Below are positions 27,267-35,758 of a stretch of 64,000 bases of DNA, piece after piece. The notes beneath the pieces were generated by a model. It made no database searches, was not told where the DNA came from, and worked only from the letters and a program-made list of their open reading frames with translations. The stretch is from Elioraea thermophila (ex Habib et al. 2022). Its GTDB lineage: Bacteria > Pseudomonadota > Alphaproteobacteria > Acetobacterales > Acetobacteraceae. Within the stretch, counting starts at the first letter, position 1, and each line of letters begins with the position of its first letter. The position numbers and the translations under genes were made by a program. Where the stretch lies: assembly GCF_003336755.1 (NCBI RefSeq), contig NZ_QMDI01000005.1, positions 248,001 through 312,000 on the forward strand, read 5' to 3'.

Positions 27267-28088
27267 TCAAGCGTGCGCGCGAAAGACGTACTCGTCGCAG
27301 CCCGAGCCGAACAGGCCGAGCCCCGGCGGGCGACAGAAGCGGCGAACAGGCTCGAGGCCGCAGGCCTCGGCGAGCCGGAGGGTCTCCGCCTCGCTGATCG
27401 ATTCGTAAGGGTAGCCGCCGAGCCAGTCCTTCACGTCGGTGCGGAACGACATGCCCCGGTTGCGCTCCGGATATCGCGCCACGTATTCGGCGAAGGATCG
27501 CCCCCGAATGGCGAGGGCGAGACGGAAGGCGGCGACGTAGAGGGCTTCGAACCCGCGCCGGATCGGCTGCGGGGCCGCCGTGTAGAGGCGCTTCTCAAGT
27601 CGCCAGAACCCGCAGAGCGGGGTGCGCCGATAGAGCGCGACGGCGAGGGAGCCGCCGGGCTCAACCTTGGCGGCGGCTGCCCGAAAGGCGCGGTCGAGAT
27701 CGCCGGTGTGATGCAGCACCCCCCAGGAGTAGACGATGTCGAAGCGAGGAAGCCGGTCGAGGTCGAACACGCTTCGGCGTTCGACTTGGCAAGCTTTGCC
27801 GGCGGCATGGAGGCCCAGAACCCGGCGCGTGGTCTCCACACTGTCCGCATCGAGGTCGATCGCGTGCACCGAAGCGGCGCCGAGGCGAAGGAAGGCCAAG
27901 GCGGAGAGGCCCGAACCGCACCCGACGTCCAGCACCGAACGGCCCTCGACCTCCTCGCGCGGCAGCAAACGTTCGAGCCCGCGCACCGCCTCGGCGATCG
28001 CCTCCTCGTTCAGGCGTGCGGCGAATTCGGCCCAGTTCCGGCCGAACTCGTAGTGCGGCAACCGGTCGGGGGATGACTGGTCAGGCAT
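27267..28088 (-). CDS. Class I SAM-dependent methyltransferase
   Basis: This 273-residue protein has motif I VLDVGCGSGLSAL, an acidic motif II HAIDLDADSV and the YSWGVLHHTGDLDRA segment typical of methyltransferases. The C-terminal half, including EYVARYPERNRGMSFRTDVKDWLGGYPYE split over two helices, resembles small-molecule or sugar methyltransferases, but no substrate can be named. ATG 28088 has GGAAGG ten bases upstream; ATG 28106 overlaps the Rieske stop as TGATG and is also possible. It is the last gene of a four-gene operon. Confidence 0.8.
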   Translation of the reverse strand: MPDQSSPDRLPHYEFGRNWAEFAARLNEEAIAEAVRGLERLLPREEVEGRSVLDVGCGSGLSALAFLRLGAASVHAIDLDADSVETTRRVLGLHAAGKACQVERRSVFDLDRLPRFDIVYSWGVLHHTGDLDRAFRAAAAKVEPGGSLAVALYRRTPLCGFWRLEKRLYTAAPQPIRRGFEALYVAAFRLALAIRGRSFAEYVARYPERNRGMSFRTDVKDWLGGYPYESISEAETLRLAEACGLEPVRRFCRPPGLGLFGSGCDEYVFRAHA

Positions 28089-28105
28089 GCGTCTTCGACC
28101 TTCCA

Positions 28106-28480
28106 TCAGTCCGGCACCGGGCCGATCCATACCGTTTCGCCATCCACCCGCGACGGCACCGGCGTCAGGCTCGCCCCGGCGCAGGGGCCCTTCAGGCAGA
28201 ACCCGTCCTCGATGCGGAACTCCGCCCCGTGCGTCTGGCAGCGGATGCGCTGGCCGCCCGGGGCGAGGAAGCGGTCGGGCACGATGTCGAGCGAGACGCC
28301 GAGATGCGGGCAGGCGTTGAGATAGACGAACACGCGCTCGCCCCGTCGGACGGCGAAGATGCCGGTGAAGCGGCCGGGGTCGGGCGGGAACCCTTTCGCC
28401 CCGCCGGGCGGGATCGCGGCGAGCGGGCACAGCGCGCGCCAGCCCGGCTCCGCCCCGGCCACACCCACCGTCTCGCTCAC
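28106..28480 (-). CDS. Rieske [2Fe-2S] ferredoxin-type protein
   Basis: This 124-residue soluble protein has a Rieske site: Cys57-Pro-His59 and Cys81-Gln-Thr-His84. It lacks a signal peptide, so it is probably a cytoplasmic electron carrier. The loop between the two halves is longer than usual because of FLAPGGQRIR. It overlaps the upstream EVE gene by four bases and runs into the methyltransferase. No oxygenase subunit is nearby, so its partner is unknown. Confidence 0.85.
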   Translation of the reverse strand: MSETVGVAGAEPGWRALCPLAAIPPGGAKGFPPDPGRFTGIFAVRRGERVFVYLNACPHLGVSLDIVPDRFLAPGGQRIRCQTHGAEFRIEDGFCLKGPCAGASLTPVPSRVDGETVWIGPVPD

Positions 28481-28893
28481 GTCTTGAAGCCCCCCATGGC
28501 GCAGATCGTCCGCCAGTGCTCGGGCGAGACGGGCATGACGGAGAGGCGGGACTGGCGCAGCAAAGCGAGGCCCTCGAGCCGAGGCGAGACCTTCATCTCG
28601 GCGAGCGTGACGGGGCGGGGGAAGGGGCCCACGGTCTTCACGTCCACCGCCACCCAGGGCGAACCGGGCTCGGCCGTGGGGTCGGGGTAGGCCTCGCGCA
28701 CCACCTCGACCACGCCGACCACCGCCTTGCCGACGTTGGAGTGGTAGAAGAGGGCGAGATCACCGACCCGCATCGCCATCAGGTGCCGCTTGGCGAGGTG
28801 GTTGCGCACCCCCGTCCACGGCTCCACCCCCGCCGCCACCTGCTGGTCCCAGGAGAAGGCGTCGGGTTCTGATTTGACCAGCCAGTAGGCCAT
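28477..28893 (-). CDS. EVE-domain protein
   Basis: This 138-residue protein is a single EVE domain, a PUA-like fold that reads modified bases in DNA or RNA. It begins MAYWLVKSEPDAFSWD and has WTGVRNHLAKRHLMAMRVGDLALFYHS split across the binding pocket, then VVEVVREAYPDPTA. EVE proteins of this plain type are widespread housekeeping genes and need not be defence genes. It follows the YCII gene and overlaps the Rieske gene. Confidence 0.9.
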   Translation of the reverse strand: MAYWLVKSEPDAFSWDQQVAAGVEPWTGVRNHLAKRHLMAMRVGDLALFYHSNVGKAVVGVVEVVREAYPDPTAEPGSPWVAVDVKTVGPFPRPVTLAEMKVSPRLEGLALLRQSRLSVMPVSPEHWRTICAMGGFKT

Positions 28894-28920
28894 GCCCCTC
28901 GGTCCCCGCCCGCGCGTCGC

Positions 28921-29217
28921 TCAGCCGGCGACCTGCGCCCCGTCCTTGAACACCACCCGCACGGGGTCGATCTCCACCCGCGCGAACAGCCCCGCCTTGG
29001 CATAGGGGTCCTCGGCCGCGAGCCGCTCGGCCTCCGCCCGGTCCGCCACCTCGACGACGTAGAACGACCCTTTCGGCCTTCCCTCCTCGTCCAGCACCGG
29101 CCCGACGAGCACGAGTTTCTCGACGTTCCGCTGCAGATAGGCGAGATGGTCCGGGCGGGTGGCGAGGCGGAGATCGAGGCTTCCGGGCTTGTCGGTGCAG
29201 CGGATGGTGAAGTGCAT
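28921..29217 (-). CDS. YCII-domain protein
   Basis: This 98-residue protein has the YCII fold: RLATRPDHLAYLQRN, LVGPVLDEEGRPKGSFYVVEV, AAEDPYAKAGLFARVEIDPV. The His/Asp pair of the family is present in the first motif. YCII proteins are small alpha/beta-barrel enzymes of uncertain role, some tied to dechlorination or dehydratase chemistry. ATG 29217 has GAGAGGAGA upstream. It is first in the operon and divergent from ccmC, with 73 bases between starts. Confidence 0.85.
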   Translation of the reverse strand: MHFTIRCTDKPGSLDLRLATRPDHLAYLQRNVEKLVLVGPVLDEEGRPKGSFYVVEVADRAEAERLAAEDPYAKAGLFARVEIDPVRVVFKDGAQVAG

Positions 29218-29290
29218 CGCGTCTCCTCTCGGCCTGCCCACGCCGGCTTGTGCTTCAAACCCGGGCAAAGCGCCCATATCATCGGCGGCA

Positions 29291-30076
29291 ATGGTTGGAA
29301 ACGTCGCCCCGCCCGGCCGGTCGCTGCACCGCTTCGCCAATCCCGGGCGCTTCATGCGCCTCTCGGGCGCCCTGCTGCCGTGGCTGGCGGCGGCCGCCGT
29401 GCTTGTCTGCGCCGTCGGCGTCGTGTGGGGCCTCGTCTTCGCGCCGCGCGACTGGCAGCAGGGCGACACGGTGCGCATCATGTACGTGCACGTGCCGGCG
29501 GCGTGGTGGGCGATGGGCGGCTACTTGGGCCTCGCCGTCGCTTCCTTCGTCTCGCTCGTCTGGCGCCATCCGCTCGCCGACGTGGCGGCGGTGGCGATCG
29601 CCCCCGTGGGGGCGGTGTTCACCGCGATCTGTCTCGCCACGGGCAGTCTCTGGGGCAAGCCGATGTGGGGCGCGTGGTGGGTGTGGGACGCCCGCCTCAC
29701 CTCCGTCCTCGTCCTCTTCTTCCTCTATCTCGGCCACATCGCGCTGACCAACGCCTTCGACGAGCCCGAGCGGGCGGCACGTCCGGCCGCCATCCTCGCG
29801 CTGATCGGCGCGATCAACCTGCCGATCATCAAGTTTTCGGTCGACTGGTGGAACACGCTGCACCAGCCGGCTTCCGTCACCCGCTTCGACGCGCCGGCGG
29901 TGCATGTCGACATCCTCTGGCCGCTCCTGATCTCGGGCCTCGGCTTCGGTCTCGCTTTCGCCGCCATCGTGCTGCTGCGCATGCGCACGGTGCTGATCGA
30001 ACGCCGCGTGCGCGCCATCCTCGCCGCGCGGGGGATGGAAGGGGCGGGCGTGTCGCGCCCGGTGCCGGCGGCATGA
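29291..30076 (+). CDS. ccmC: Heme export/handling protein CcmC
   Basis: This 261-residue six-helix inner-membrane protein loads heme onto CcmE in cytochrome c maturation. The tryptophan-rich WGKPMWGAWWVWDARLTS is the heme-handling WWD motif; periplasmic histidines flank it (VHVPAAWWA, NTLHQPASV). It opens the ccm operon and overlaps ccmD by an ATGA. The first ~20 residues before RFMRLSGAL are not conserved, so the true start could be internal. Confidence 0.93.
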   Translation: MVGNVAPPGRSLHRFANPGRFMRLSGALLPWLAAAAVLVCAVGVVWGLVFAPRDWQQGDTVRIMYVHVPAAWWAMGGYLGLAVASFVSLVWRHPLADVAAVAIAPVGAVFTAICLATGSLWGKPMWGAWWVWDARLTSVLVLFFLYLGHIALTNAFDEPERAARPAAILALIGAINLPIIKFSVDWWNTLHQPASVTRFDAPAVHVDILWPLLISGLGFGLAFAAIVLLRMRTVLIERRVRAILAARGMEGAGVSRPVPAA

Positions 30077-30255
30077 GCGAGTTCCTGGCCATGGGCGGCT
30101 ATGCCGCCTTCGTTTGGCCGTCCTACGTGATCGGCATCGGCGGCCTCGCCGTGCTCGCCCTCGTTTCGCTCCGCCAGTGGCGGGCGGCGAAGGCGGAGCT
30201 CGGCCGGCTCGAGGCGGCGGGGTTGAGCCGTCGCGGCCGCCGGGAGGACAGGTGA
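30073..30255 (+). CDS. ccmD: Heme exporter protein CcmD
   Basis: This 60-residue protein has one membrane helix (about 17-33, VWPSYVIGIGGLAVLALV) and a basic cytoplasmic tail, the standard CcmD layout. It bridges CcmC and CcmE in heme release. It overlaps ccmC by four bases and ccmE by one (TGATG). Confidence 0.88.
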   Translation: MSEFLAMGGYAAFVWPSYVIGIGGLAVLALVSLRQWRAAKAELGRLEAAGLSRRGRREDR

Positions 30256-30779
30256 TGACACGCAAGAAGCGCCGCCTCGCGATCGTCCTGCTCGCGGGCC
30301 TCGGTCTCGGCACGGCCACCGCGCTGACGCTGACCGCCTTCCAGGACAACCTCGTCTTCTTCTTCTCGCCCTCCGATCTCGCGGCGAAGCCGATGCCGCC
30401 GGATCGGCCGTTCCGCATCGGCGGGCTCGTCGAGGTCGGGTCGGTCGAGCGCAGCACGAACGCGGCCGGCAAGCTGGAGACCGCCTTTCGGGTGACGGAC
30501 GGCGCGCGCGCTATCCGCGTCACCTACACCGGGATTCTGCCCGACCTGTTCCGCGAGGGGCAGGGCGTGGTGGCGGAAGGGCGGCTCGCGCCCGACGGCA
30601 CCTTCGTCGCCACCTCCGTACTCGCCCGCCACGACGAGACCTACATGCCGCCCGAGGTGGCGGACGCGCTCAAACGCGCGGGGCACTGGCAGCCGGGCGA
30701 ACCGCCGCCGCCGGCGCGGCTGTGGAACACGAAGGAGGTCGATCGTTCCGCCGCCGCACCCGGGCCGTTGACGAACTGA
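30255..30779 (+). CDS. ccmE: Cytochrome c-type biogenesis heme chaperone CcmE
   Basis: This 174-residue protein has an N-terminal membrane anchor (about 7-30) and a periplasmic OB-fold. The covalent heme-binding histidine lies in LARHDETYMPPEVADALK, the family hallmark HxExYxP region. RIGGLVEVGSVER and YTGILPDLFREGQGVVAEG are also typical. It receives heme from CcmC and hands it to CcmF. Confidence 0.95.
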   Translation: MTRKKRRLAIVLLAGLGLGTATALTLTAFQDNLVFFFSPSDLAAKPMPPDRPFRIGGLVEVGSVERSTNAAGKLETAFRVTDGARAIRVTYTGILPDLFREGQGVVAEGRLAPDGTFVATSVLARHDETYMPPEVADALKRAGHWQPGEPPPPARLWNTKEVDRSAAAPGPLTN

Positions 30780-30857
30780 CGCGGGGCGCACGGTTGAACG
30801 GACGGGTCCGGCGGACGGTGTGACGTTTTTCAGGCAAAACGGATCGAGGCACCACGC

Positions 30858-32846
30858 ATGATCCCGGAACTCGGCCACTACGCCCTCGTGCTCGCGCTGA
30901 TGCTCGCCGGCGTGCAGGCGATCGTCACCTTCCTCGGCGCACGGCTCGGCGAGGTGCGGGGCGCGATGCTGATGGCGGCCGGCCCCTCCACCGCCATCGC
31001 CCAGGCCGGCTTCGTCGCCCTCGCCTTCCTCTGCCTGATGTGGTCCTACGCGGTGAGCGACTTCTCGGTCGCCAACGTGGTGCAGAACAGCCATAGCCTG
31101 AAGCCGATGCTCTACAAGCTCACCGGCACCTGGGGGAACCACGAAGGCTCGATGGTGCTGTGGGTGTTCATCCTCGCCCTCTGCGGCGCCCTGGTCGCCG
31201 TGTTCGGCAGCAACCTCCCCGCCACCTTGCGCGCGCGCGTGCTCGGCGTGCTCGCCCTCGTCTCCGTCGGTTTCCTTCTGTTCATCCTCTTCACCTCGAA
31301 CCCGTTCGAGCGCGTCTGGCCGATCCCCGAGGACGGGCAGGACCTCAACCCGCTGCTGCAGGACCCCGGCCTCGCCTTCCACCCGCCGTTCCTCTATCTC
31401 GGCTATGTCGGCACGGCGGTGGCGTTCGCCTTCGCCTGCGCCGCCCTTCTGGAAGGTCGGGTCGATGCCGCCTGGGGGCGTTGGGTGCGGCCGTGGACCC
31501 TGTTCGCCTGGTGCGCCCTCACCGTCGGCATCGGGCTCGGTTCGTGGTGGGCCTATTACGAGCTCGGCTGGGGCGGGTTCTGGTTCTGGGATCCGGTGGA
31601 GAACGCCTCGCTGATGCCGTGGTTCCTCGCCACCGCCCTCCTGCATTCGGCCATCGTGGTGGAGAAGCGCGAGGCGCTGAAGGTGTGGACCATCCTGCTC
31701 GCCATCCTCACCTTCTCCCTTTCCCTGCTGGGTACGTTCCTGGTGCGGTCGGGCATCCTCAACTCCGTGCACGCCTTCGCCAACGACCCAGACCGCGGCG
31801 TGTTCATCCTCGCCCTGCTGTTCGTCACGGTCGGCGCCTCGCTCGCCCTTTACGCCTGGCGCGCGCCCGCCCTCGTGCCCCAGGGCGTGTTCGCGCCGAT
31901 CTCCCGCGAAGGAAGCCTGATCCTCAACAACCTCCTGCTCGCCACCCTCTGTGCGGTGGTGTTCGTCGGTACGCTCTACCCGCTGTTCGCCGACCTCATG
32001 TGGGGGGCGAAGATCACGGTCGGGCCGCCGTTCTTCAACGCCGCCACCTTCCCCCTCTTCTTCGCCCTCCTCTTCGCCATGGGGGTGGGCCCGCTTCTGC
32101 CCTGGAAGCGCGGCGACCTGTGGGCCGCGCTCGCGCGGCTGAAGCTCGCTTTCGGCGTGGTCGCCGTCTTCGTCGTCGTCTACCTGGCGGCGATCGACCG
32201 CACGCTCCTGCCGCTTCTCGGTTTCGCGCTCGCGCTCTGGCTGGTGCTCGCCGCCGCGACCGACTTCGCCGATCGCATCCGGCTCGGCTCCGTATCGTTC
32301 GCCGAGTCCTGGCGCCGCGCGCGCGGCCTGCCGCGCGGCATCGTCGGCGGTATCATCGCTCATGCGGCGGTCGGCATCACCGTCGCAGGCATCGCGGGCA
32401 AGGGCATCGCGCCCGAACGCATCACCCTGCTGCAGCCGGGCGAGACGACGTCGATCGCCGGCTACGTCATCCGCTTCGAGGGCACGCGCCCCGTTTCGGG
32501 CCCGAACTGGACCGGCGTCGAGGGCCGCCTCGTCGCCCTCTCGGGCGATCGCGAAGTCGCCGTGCTGACCCCGCAGCGGCGTCACTACCCCGTCGCGCGC
32601 ATGGGCACGACCGAGGCCGCCATCCGCACCACCGGCTTCGCCGACCTCTACGCCGTGATCGGCGAGACGGCGGAGAACGGCGCGACGGTGGTGCGCCTTC
32701 ACTTCAACCCGCTGGCACCCTGGATCTGGGCCGGAACGATCCTGATGAGCCTGGGCGGGGTGGTGAGCCTCACCGATCGGCGGCTTCGCGTCGGCGTGCC
32801 GGCGCGCAGGCGCGCCCCTGCCGCGGCGGCGGTGGCGGCGGAATGA
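30858..32846 (+). CDS. ccmF: Cytochrome c heme lyase subunit CcmF
   Basis: This 662-residue polytopic protein is the core of the heme-ligation complex. The WWD domain reads WAYYELGWGGFWFWDPVE; GTWGNHEGSMVLW and the C-terminal periplasmic region (GPNWTGVEGRL) are also CcmF-specific. ATG 30858 has a GAGG upstream. The 78-base gap after ccmE is the only sizeable gap in the operon. Confidence 0.95.
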   Translation: MIPELGHYALVLALMLAGVQAIVTFLGARLGEVRGAMLMAAGPSTAIAQAGFVALAFLCLMWSYAVSDFSVANVVQNSHSLKPMLYKLTGTWGNHEGSMVLWVFILALCGALVAVFGSNLPATLRARVLGVLALVSVGFLLFILFTSNPFERVWPIPEDGQDLNPLLQDPGLAFHPPFLYLGYVGTAVAFAFACAALLEGRVDAAWGRWVRPWTLFAWCALTVGIGLGSWWAYYELGWGGFWFWDPVENASLMPWFLATALLHSAIVVEKREALKVWTILLAILTFSLSLLGTFLVRSGILNSVHAFANDPDRGVFILALLFVTVGASLALYAWRAPALVPQGVFAPISREGSLILNNLLLATLCAVVFVGTLYPLFADLMWGAKITVGPPFFNAATFPLFFALLFAMGVGPLLPWKRGDLWAALARLKLAFGVVAVFVVVYLAAIDRTLLPLLGFALALWLVLAAATDFADRIRLGSVSFAESWRRARGLPRGIVGGIIAHAAVGITVAGIAGKGIAPERITLLQPGETTSIAGYVIRFEGTRPVSGPNWTGVEGRLVALSGDREVAVLTPQRRHYPVARMGTTEAAIRTTGFADLYAVIGETAENGATVVRLHFNPLAPWIWAGTILMSLGGVVSLTDRRLRVGVPARRRAPAAAAVAAE

Positions 32847-32853
32847 GACGCCG

Positions 32854-33426
32854 ATGACCTCGCGCCGGCTCCTCTACCTTCTCCCGCTCGTGCTGCTGGC
32901 CGCCGCCGGAGCGGGCTTCTGGGCCATGCTGACCGGGATGCAGCGCGGCAGTTTCGACCCGCGCGGCGTGCCCTCCGCCCTCATCGGCCGCTCCGCCCCG
33001 ACCTTCACCCTTCCCGCCCTCGAGGGCTCCGGCAAGCCCGGCTTCTCGTCTGAGGATCTCCGCGCCGCGGCGCGCGAAGGCCCGGTGCTGGTGAACTTCT
33101 TCGCCTCCTGGTGCATCCCGTGCCTCGTGGAGCACCCGCACCTGATGCGGCTCGCCGCCGAGGGCGTACCGGTGTTCGGCATCAACTACCGCGCGGGCGG
33201 GCGCGACGACCCGGGAGCGGTCGATTGGCTTCGCCGCCACGGCGACCCCTATCGCCGCATCGGGGTCGATCACGGCGGGCGCGTCGCCATCGACTTCGGC
33301 ACCTACGGCGTGCCGGAGACCTATCTGATCGACCGCGAGGGCATCATCCGTTGGCGCATGGCCGGCCCGATCACCGACCAGGTGCTGGCGGACGAACTCC
33401 GCCCTCTGTTGAGGCGGTATCGATGA
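32854..33426 (+). CDS. ccmG: Thiol:disulfide interchange protein CcmG/DsbE
   Basis: This 190-residue thioredoxin-fold protein is anchored by an N-terminal helix (about 6-26) and reduces apocytochrome c thiols in the periplasm. The active site is FFASWCIPCLVEHP, and GVPETYLIDREG is the cis-Pro region. It lies seven bases after ccmF and overlaps ccmH by an ATGA. Confidence 0.93.
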   Translation: MTSRRLLYLLPLVLLAAAGAGFWAMLTGMQRGSFDPRGVPSALIGRSAPTFTLPALEGSGKPGFSSEDLRAAAREGPVLVNFFASWCIPCLVEHPHLMRLAAEGVPVFGINYRAGGRDDPGAVDWLRRHGDPYRRIGVDHGGRVAIDFGTYGVPETYLIDREGIIRWRMAGPITDQVLADELRPLLRRYR

Positions 33427-34025
33427 GGCTAGGAAGGCTCAGGCGAGGGGCCGATCGGCCCCTCGCGCACCCCATGAGCCCGGCCCTCCCGATGGTCGGG
33501 CCTGACCGCGCCGCGACCATCGGGAGCGGCGCACTCTGCTGGGGGCGCGGGGGACGCGCGCGTCCCCCGGTCCGCTTTATCGCAGCGATTCTTGCCCTTG
33601 TGATTTCGTCATCCGCCCACGCTGTGCTGGATCCGCGCGAAATGCTGCCCGACCCCGCGCAGGAGGCGCGCGCGCGCGAGATCGGGCGGGGGCTGCGCTG
33701 CCTCGTCTGCCAGAACCAGTCGATCGACGATTCGAACGCGGAACTGGCGCGCGACCTCAGGCGGATCGTGCGCGAACGGGTCGCGGCGGGCGACACGGAC
33801 GAGGAGGTCGTGCGCTTCGTCGTCGACCGCTACGGCGAGTTCGTCCTGCTCAAGCCGCCCGTGAACGCGATGACGATCGCGCTCTGGGCCTCGCCCGCCG
33901 TCCTGTTCGGGCTCGGCGCCCTGTCCGCCTGGCTCTACCTGCGCCGCCGCCGTCCCGCACCCGGCGCGCCCGCCGAGCTCAGCGCCGAGGAGAGGGCGCG
34001 GCTGAAAGGTCTGCTCACGGAATGA
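33423..34025 (+). CDS. ccmH: Cytochrome c-type biogenesis protein CcmH, with palindrome-rich 5' extension
   Basis: The C-terminal 135 residues are a standard CcmH: signal peptide RFIAAILALVISSSAHA, then LRCLVCQNQSIDDSNA with the redox CxxC, and a membrane helix (ALWASPAVLFGLGALSAWLY). ATG 33423 overlaps the ccmG stop as ATGA and has GAGGCGG upstream, but this adds about 50 unconserved residues before the signal peptide. That extra stretch is made of three strong palindromes (33444-33568). ATG 33474 is another possible start. The alternative reading is that a palindromic element entered the gene's 5' end and kept the frame open. Confidence 0.88.
   Translation: MRLGRLRRGADRPLAHPMSPALPMVGPDRAATIGSGALCWGRGGRARPPVRFIAAILALVISSSAHAVLDPREMLPDPAQEARAREIGRGLRCLVCQNQSIDDSNAELARDLRRIVRERVAAGDTDEEVVRFVVDRYGEFVLLKPPVNAMTIALWASPAVLFGLGALSAWLYLRRRRPAPGAPAELSAEERARLKGLLTE
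33444..33568. repeat. Cluster of three palindromes at the 5' end of ccmH
   Basis: A perfect 22-base palindrome centred on CCGATCGG (33444-33465), an inverted repeat with 13-base arms CTCCCGATGGTCG / CGACCATCGGGAG (33486-33498 and 33514-33526), and a perfect 20-base palindrome GGGGGACGCGCGCGTCCCCC (33549-33568) follow each other. The last is nearly identical to one over the lspA start at 54900. The region lies between the ccmG stop and the ccmH signal peptide and looks like an inserted REP-like element. Confidence 0.7.
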
Positions 34026-35149
34026 TCTGGGTCTGGATCGTCCTCGGCGTCGCCACGCTCCTCGCCGTGCTTGCGGTGCTCTGGCCCGCCATCCGCGGTG
34101 TGCGGCCGCCTGCCCCGCGCGCCGAGCACGACGCCGCCCTCTACCGCGCGCAGCTCGCCGAACTCGAGCGCGACCGGGCGGAAGGGCGCCTTTCCGAAGC
34201 CGAATACCGCGACGCCGTCCTCGAGGTGCAGCGGCGCCTGCTCGCGGCCGTCCCGTCCGCGCCCACCTCTGCGCCGGCCCCCGCCACGCCGGGCTACGCG
34301 CGCTGGCTGCTCGCCGGGTCGGCCTTGGCCCTGCCGGCCGCGGCGCTCGCTCTCTATCTCCCTCGCGGCACCCCCGGCATGCCCGCCTTCCCCTTCGCCG
34401 AGGTACAGGCCGTGCGCCAGGCCGAACGCGCCGAAGCCGACCGCCTGCTCGGCCAAGTGCTGGCGCGCATCGCGGAACTGCCGCCGCAGAGCGAGGAGGC
34501 GCGCCGCGGCTGGGTGCTGGTGGCGCAGGTGGAACGCCGCCGCGGCAACTACGCCGCCGCGGCCGAGGCCGCGCGCCGCGCACTCGCCATCCGGTTCGAC
34601 CCCGTCCTCGCCACCGACCTCGTCGAGACCCTCGCTCTCGCCGCCGACGGGCGCATCACACCCGAAGGCCGACGCTGGCTCGAGCGCGCCCGGCTCGCCG
34701 CCCCCGACGATCTCCGCGCCCGTTACTACCTTGCGCTCGCCGACCTGCAGGCGGGGGACGCCGCCGCCGCGCTCGAGGGCTTCCGGGCCGTGGAGCGCGC
34801 GGCCCCGGCGGACGCCGAATGGCTGCCGATGCTGCGCGAGCGCATCGCCGAGGCGGAGACGCGGCTTCGCGTCGCCGCCGCCCCCGGGCCGACGGCGGAC
34901 CAGATGGCCGCCGCCCAGGCGCTACCGCCGGCGGAACGCGCGGCGATGATCGAAGGCATGGTGCAGCGGCTCGCCGAACGGATGCGCGAAACCCCGGACG
35001 ACGCGGAAGGGTGGCTCAGCCTCGCGCGCGCCTACCGGGTGCTCGGCCGGGCGGCGGAGGCGCGCGAGGCACTCCGACGCGCCGCCGAACTCCGCCCCGA
35101 CGACCCACAAGTGGTGGCCGAGAAGATCGCGCAAGGCCTCGGCGGCTGA
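34022..35149 (+). CDS. ccmI: Cytochrome c-type biogenesis protein CcmI (CycH)
   Basis: This 375-residue protein has two N-terminal membrane helices (about 2-20 and 94-112) around a cytoplasmic loop with YRAQLAELERDRAEGRLSE, and a C-terminal TPR-rich periplasmic part (ARAYRVLGRAAEAREALRRA). CcmI presents apocytochrome c to the ligation complex. It overlaps ccmH by four bases and ends the operon. The 157 bases that follow hold short weak hairpins but no clear terminator. Confidence 0.9.
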   Translation: MIWVWIVLGVATLLAVLAVLWPAIRGVRPPAPRAEHDAALYRAQLAELERDRAEGRLSEAEYRDAVLEVQRRLLAAVPSAPTSAPAPATPGYARWLLAGSALALPAAALALYLPRGTPGMPAFPFAEVQAVRQAERAEADRLLGQVLARIAELPPQSEEARRGWVLVAQVERRRGNYAAAAEAARRALAIRFDPVLATDLVETLALAADGRITPEGRRWLERARLAAPDDLRARYYLALADLQAGDAAAALEGFRAVERAAPADAEWLPMLRERIAEAETRLRVAAAPGPTADQMAAAQALPPAERAAMIEGMVQRLAERMRETPDDAEGWLSLARAYRVLGRAAEAREALRRAAELRPDDPQVVAEKIAQGLGG

Positions 35150-35306
35150 AGCGTCCTGCATCCCATTGCCTTCCCTCGGGCTTCTCCCGCCTCTCTTCCT
35201 CCCCTCGTCCTCGACCCGAGGTCTGTCGCCGACAGGGTGACATGCACCGCCCCGTCCGGCTGCGGCCGTCTCCCTCGCATACGCGCGTCTGTTGCGGAGG
35301 GAGAGG

Positions 35307-35738
35307 ATGGCCGAGACGGAGGGCGCCACGGGTGAGGGGCTCTCCGAAGCCGAGCCGGAACGGGCCCTGGCCGCGCGCCGTACCCTTCTCGCCCGGTTCG
35401 CCACCCTGGCGTCCCGCCTGGTGGGCGGCGATGAGCAAGCCACCTCGGCCGCCGGCGACGAAACCGAAGCCGAGACCGACGAGGCGTTCGGCGAAACCTC
35501 TCCGCTCGAGGATCGCCTGATTGCGGCGAGCCTCGCGGCCGAGAGTGCCGAGGAGGCGGCCGCACTGATCGGGGGCGGGATCGTCGTCGCCCTCGCCCCG
35601 CTGCCGCCGCCTGTGCGCGCGGTCGTCTCGCGCGCTTCGCGCACCACCCTCGCCACTCCCCGTGCGCTCGCCTGCGCGCTCGCCCGCCAAGCCGTGCGTC
35701 GCCGCTGCCCCGCCGCAGTCGGCACTCCCGCCCCCTGA
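35307..35738 (+). CDS. Acid-rich small protein of unknown function
   Basis: The 143-residue product has an acidic N-terminal two-thirds (many Glu/Ala pairs) and an Arg-rich C-terminus (TPRALACALARQAVRRRCP). The ATG at 35307 has a very strong ribosome site (GGAGGGAGAGG). I do not recognise a domain. Acidic leaders followed by Arg/Ala-rich segments occur, as I recall, in proteins near contractile-injection loci, which would link it to the acidic pseudogene downstream; this is a weak recollection. The C-terminus may be truncated. Confidence 0.5.
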   Translation: MAETEGATGEGLSEAEPERALAARRTLLARFATLASRLVGGDEQATSAAGDETEAETDEAFGETSPLEDRLIAASLAAESAEEAAALIGGGIVVALAPLPPPVRAVVSRASRTTLATPRALACALARQAVRRRCPAAVGTPAP

Positions 35739-35758
35739 ACCGGAAAGGACGAGGACCG

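Noticed and set aside
28477-28893. EVE-domain gene as a sign of a modification-dependent defence system
   Set aside because: It is the plain single-domain form in a housekeeping operon, with no nuclease or methylase fusion.
30123-32702. 859-codon frame opposite ccmDEF
   Set aside because: Composition is low-complexity Glu/Arg/Gly/His; ccmD, ccmE and ccmF are certain on the other strand.
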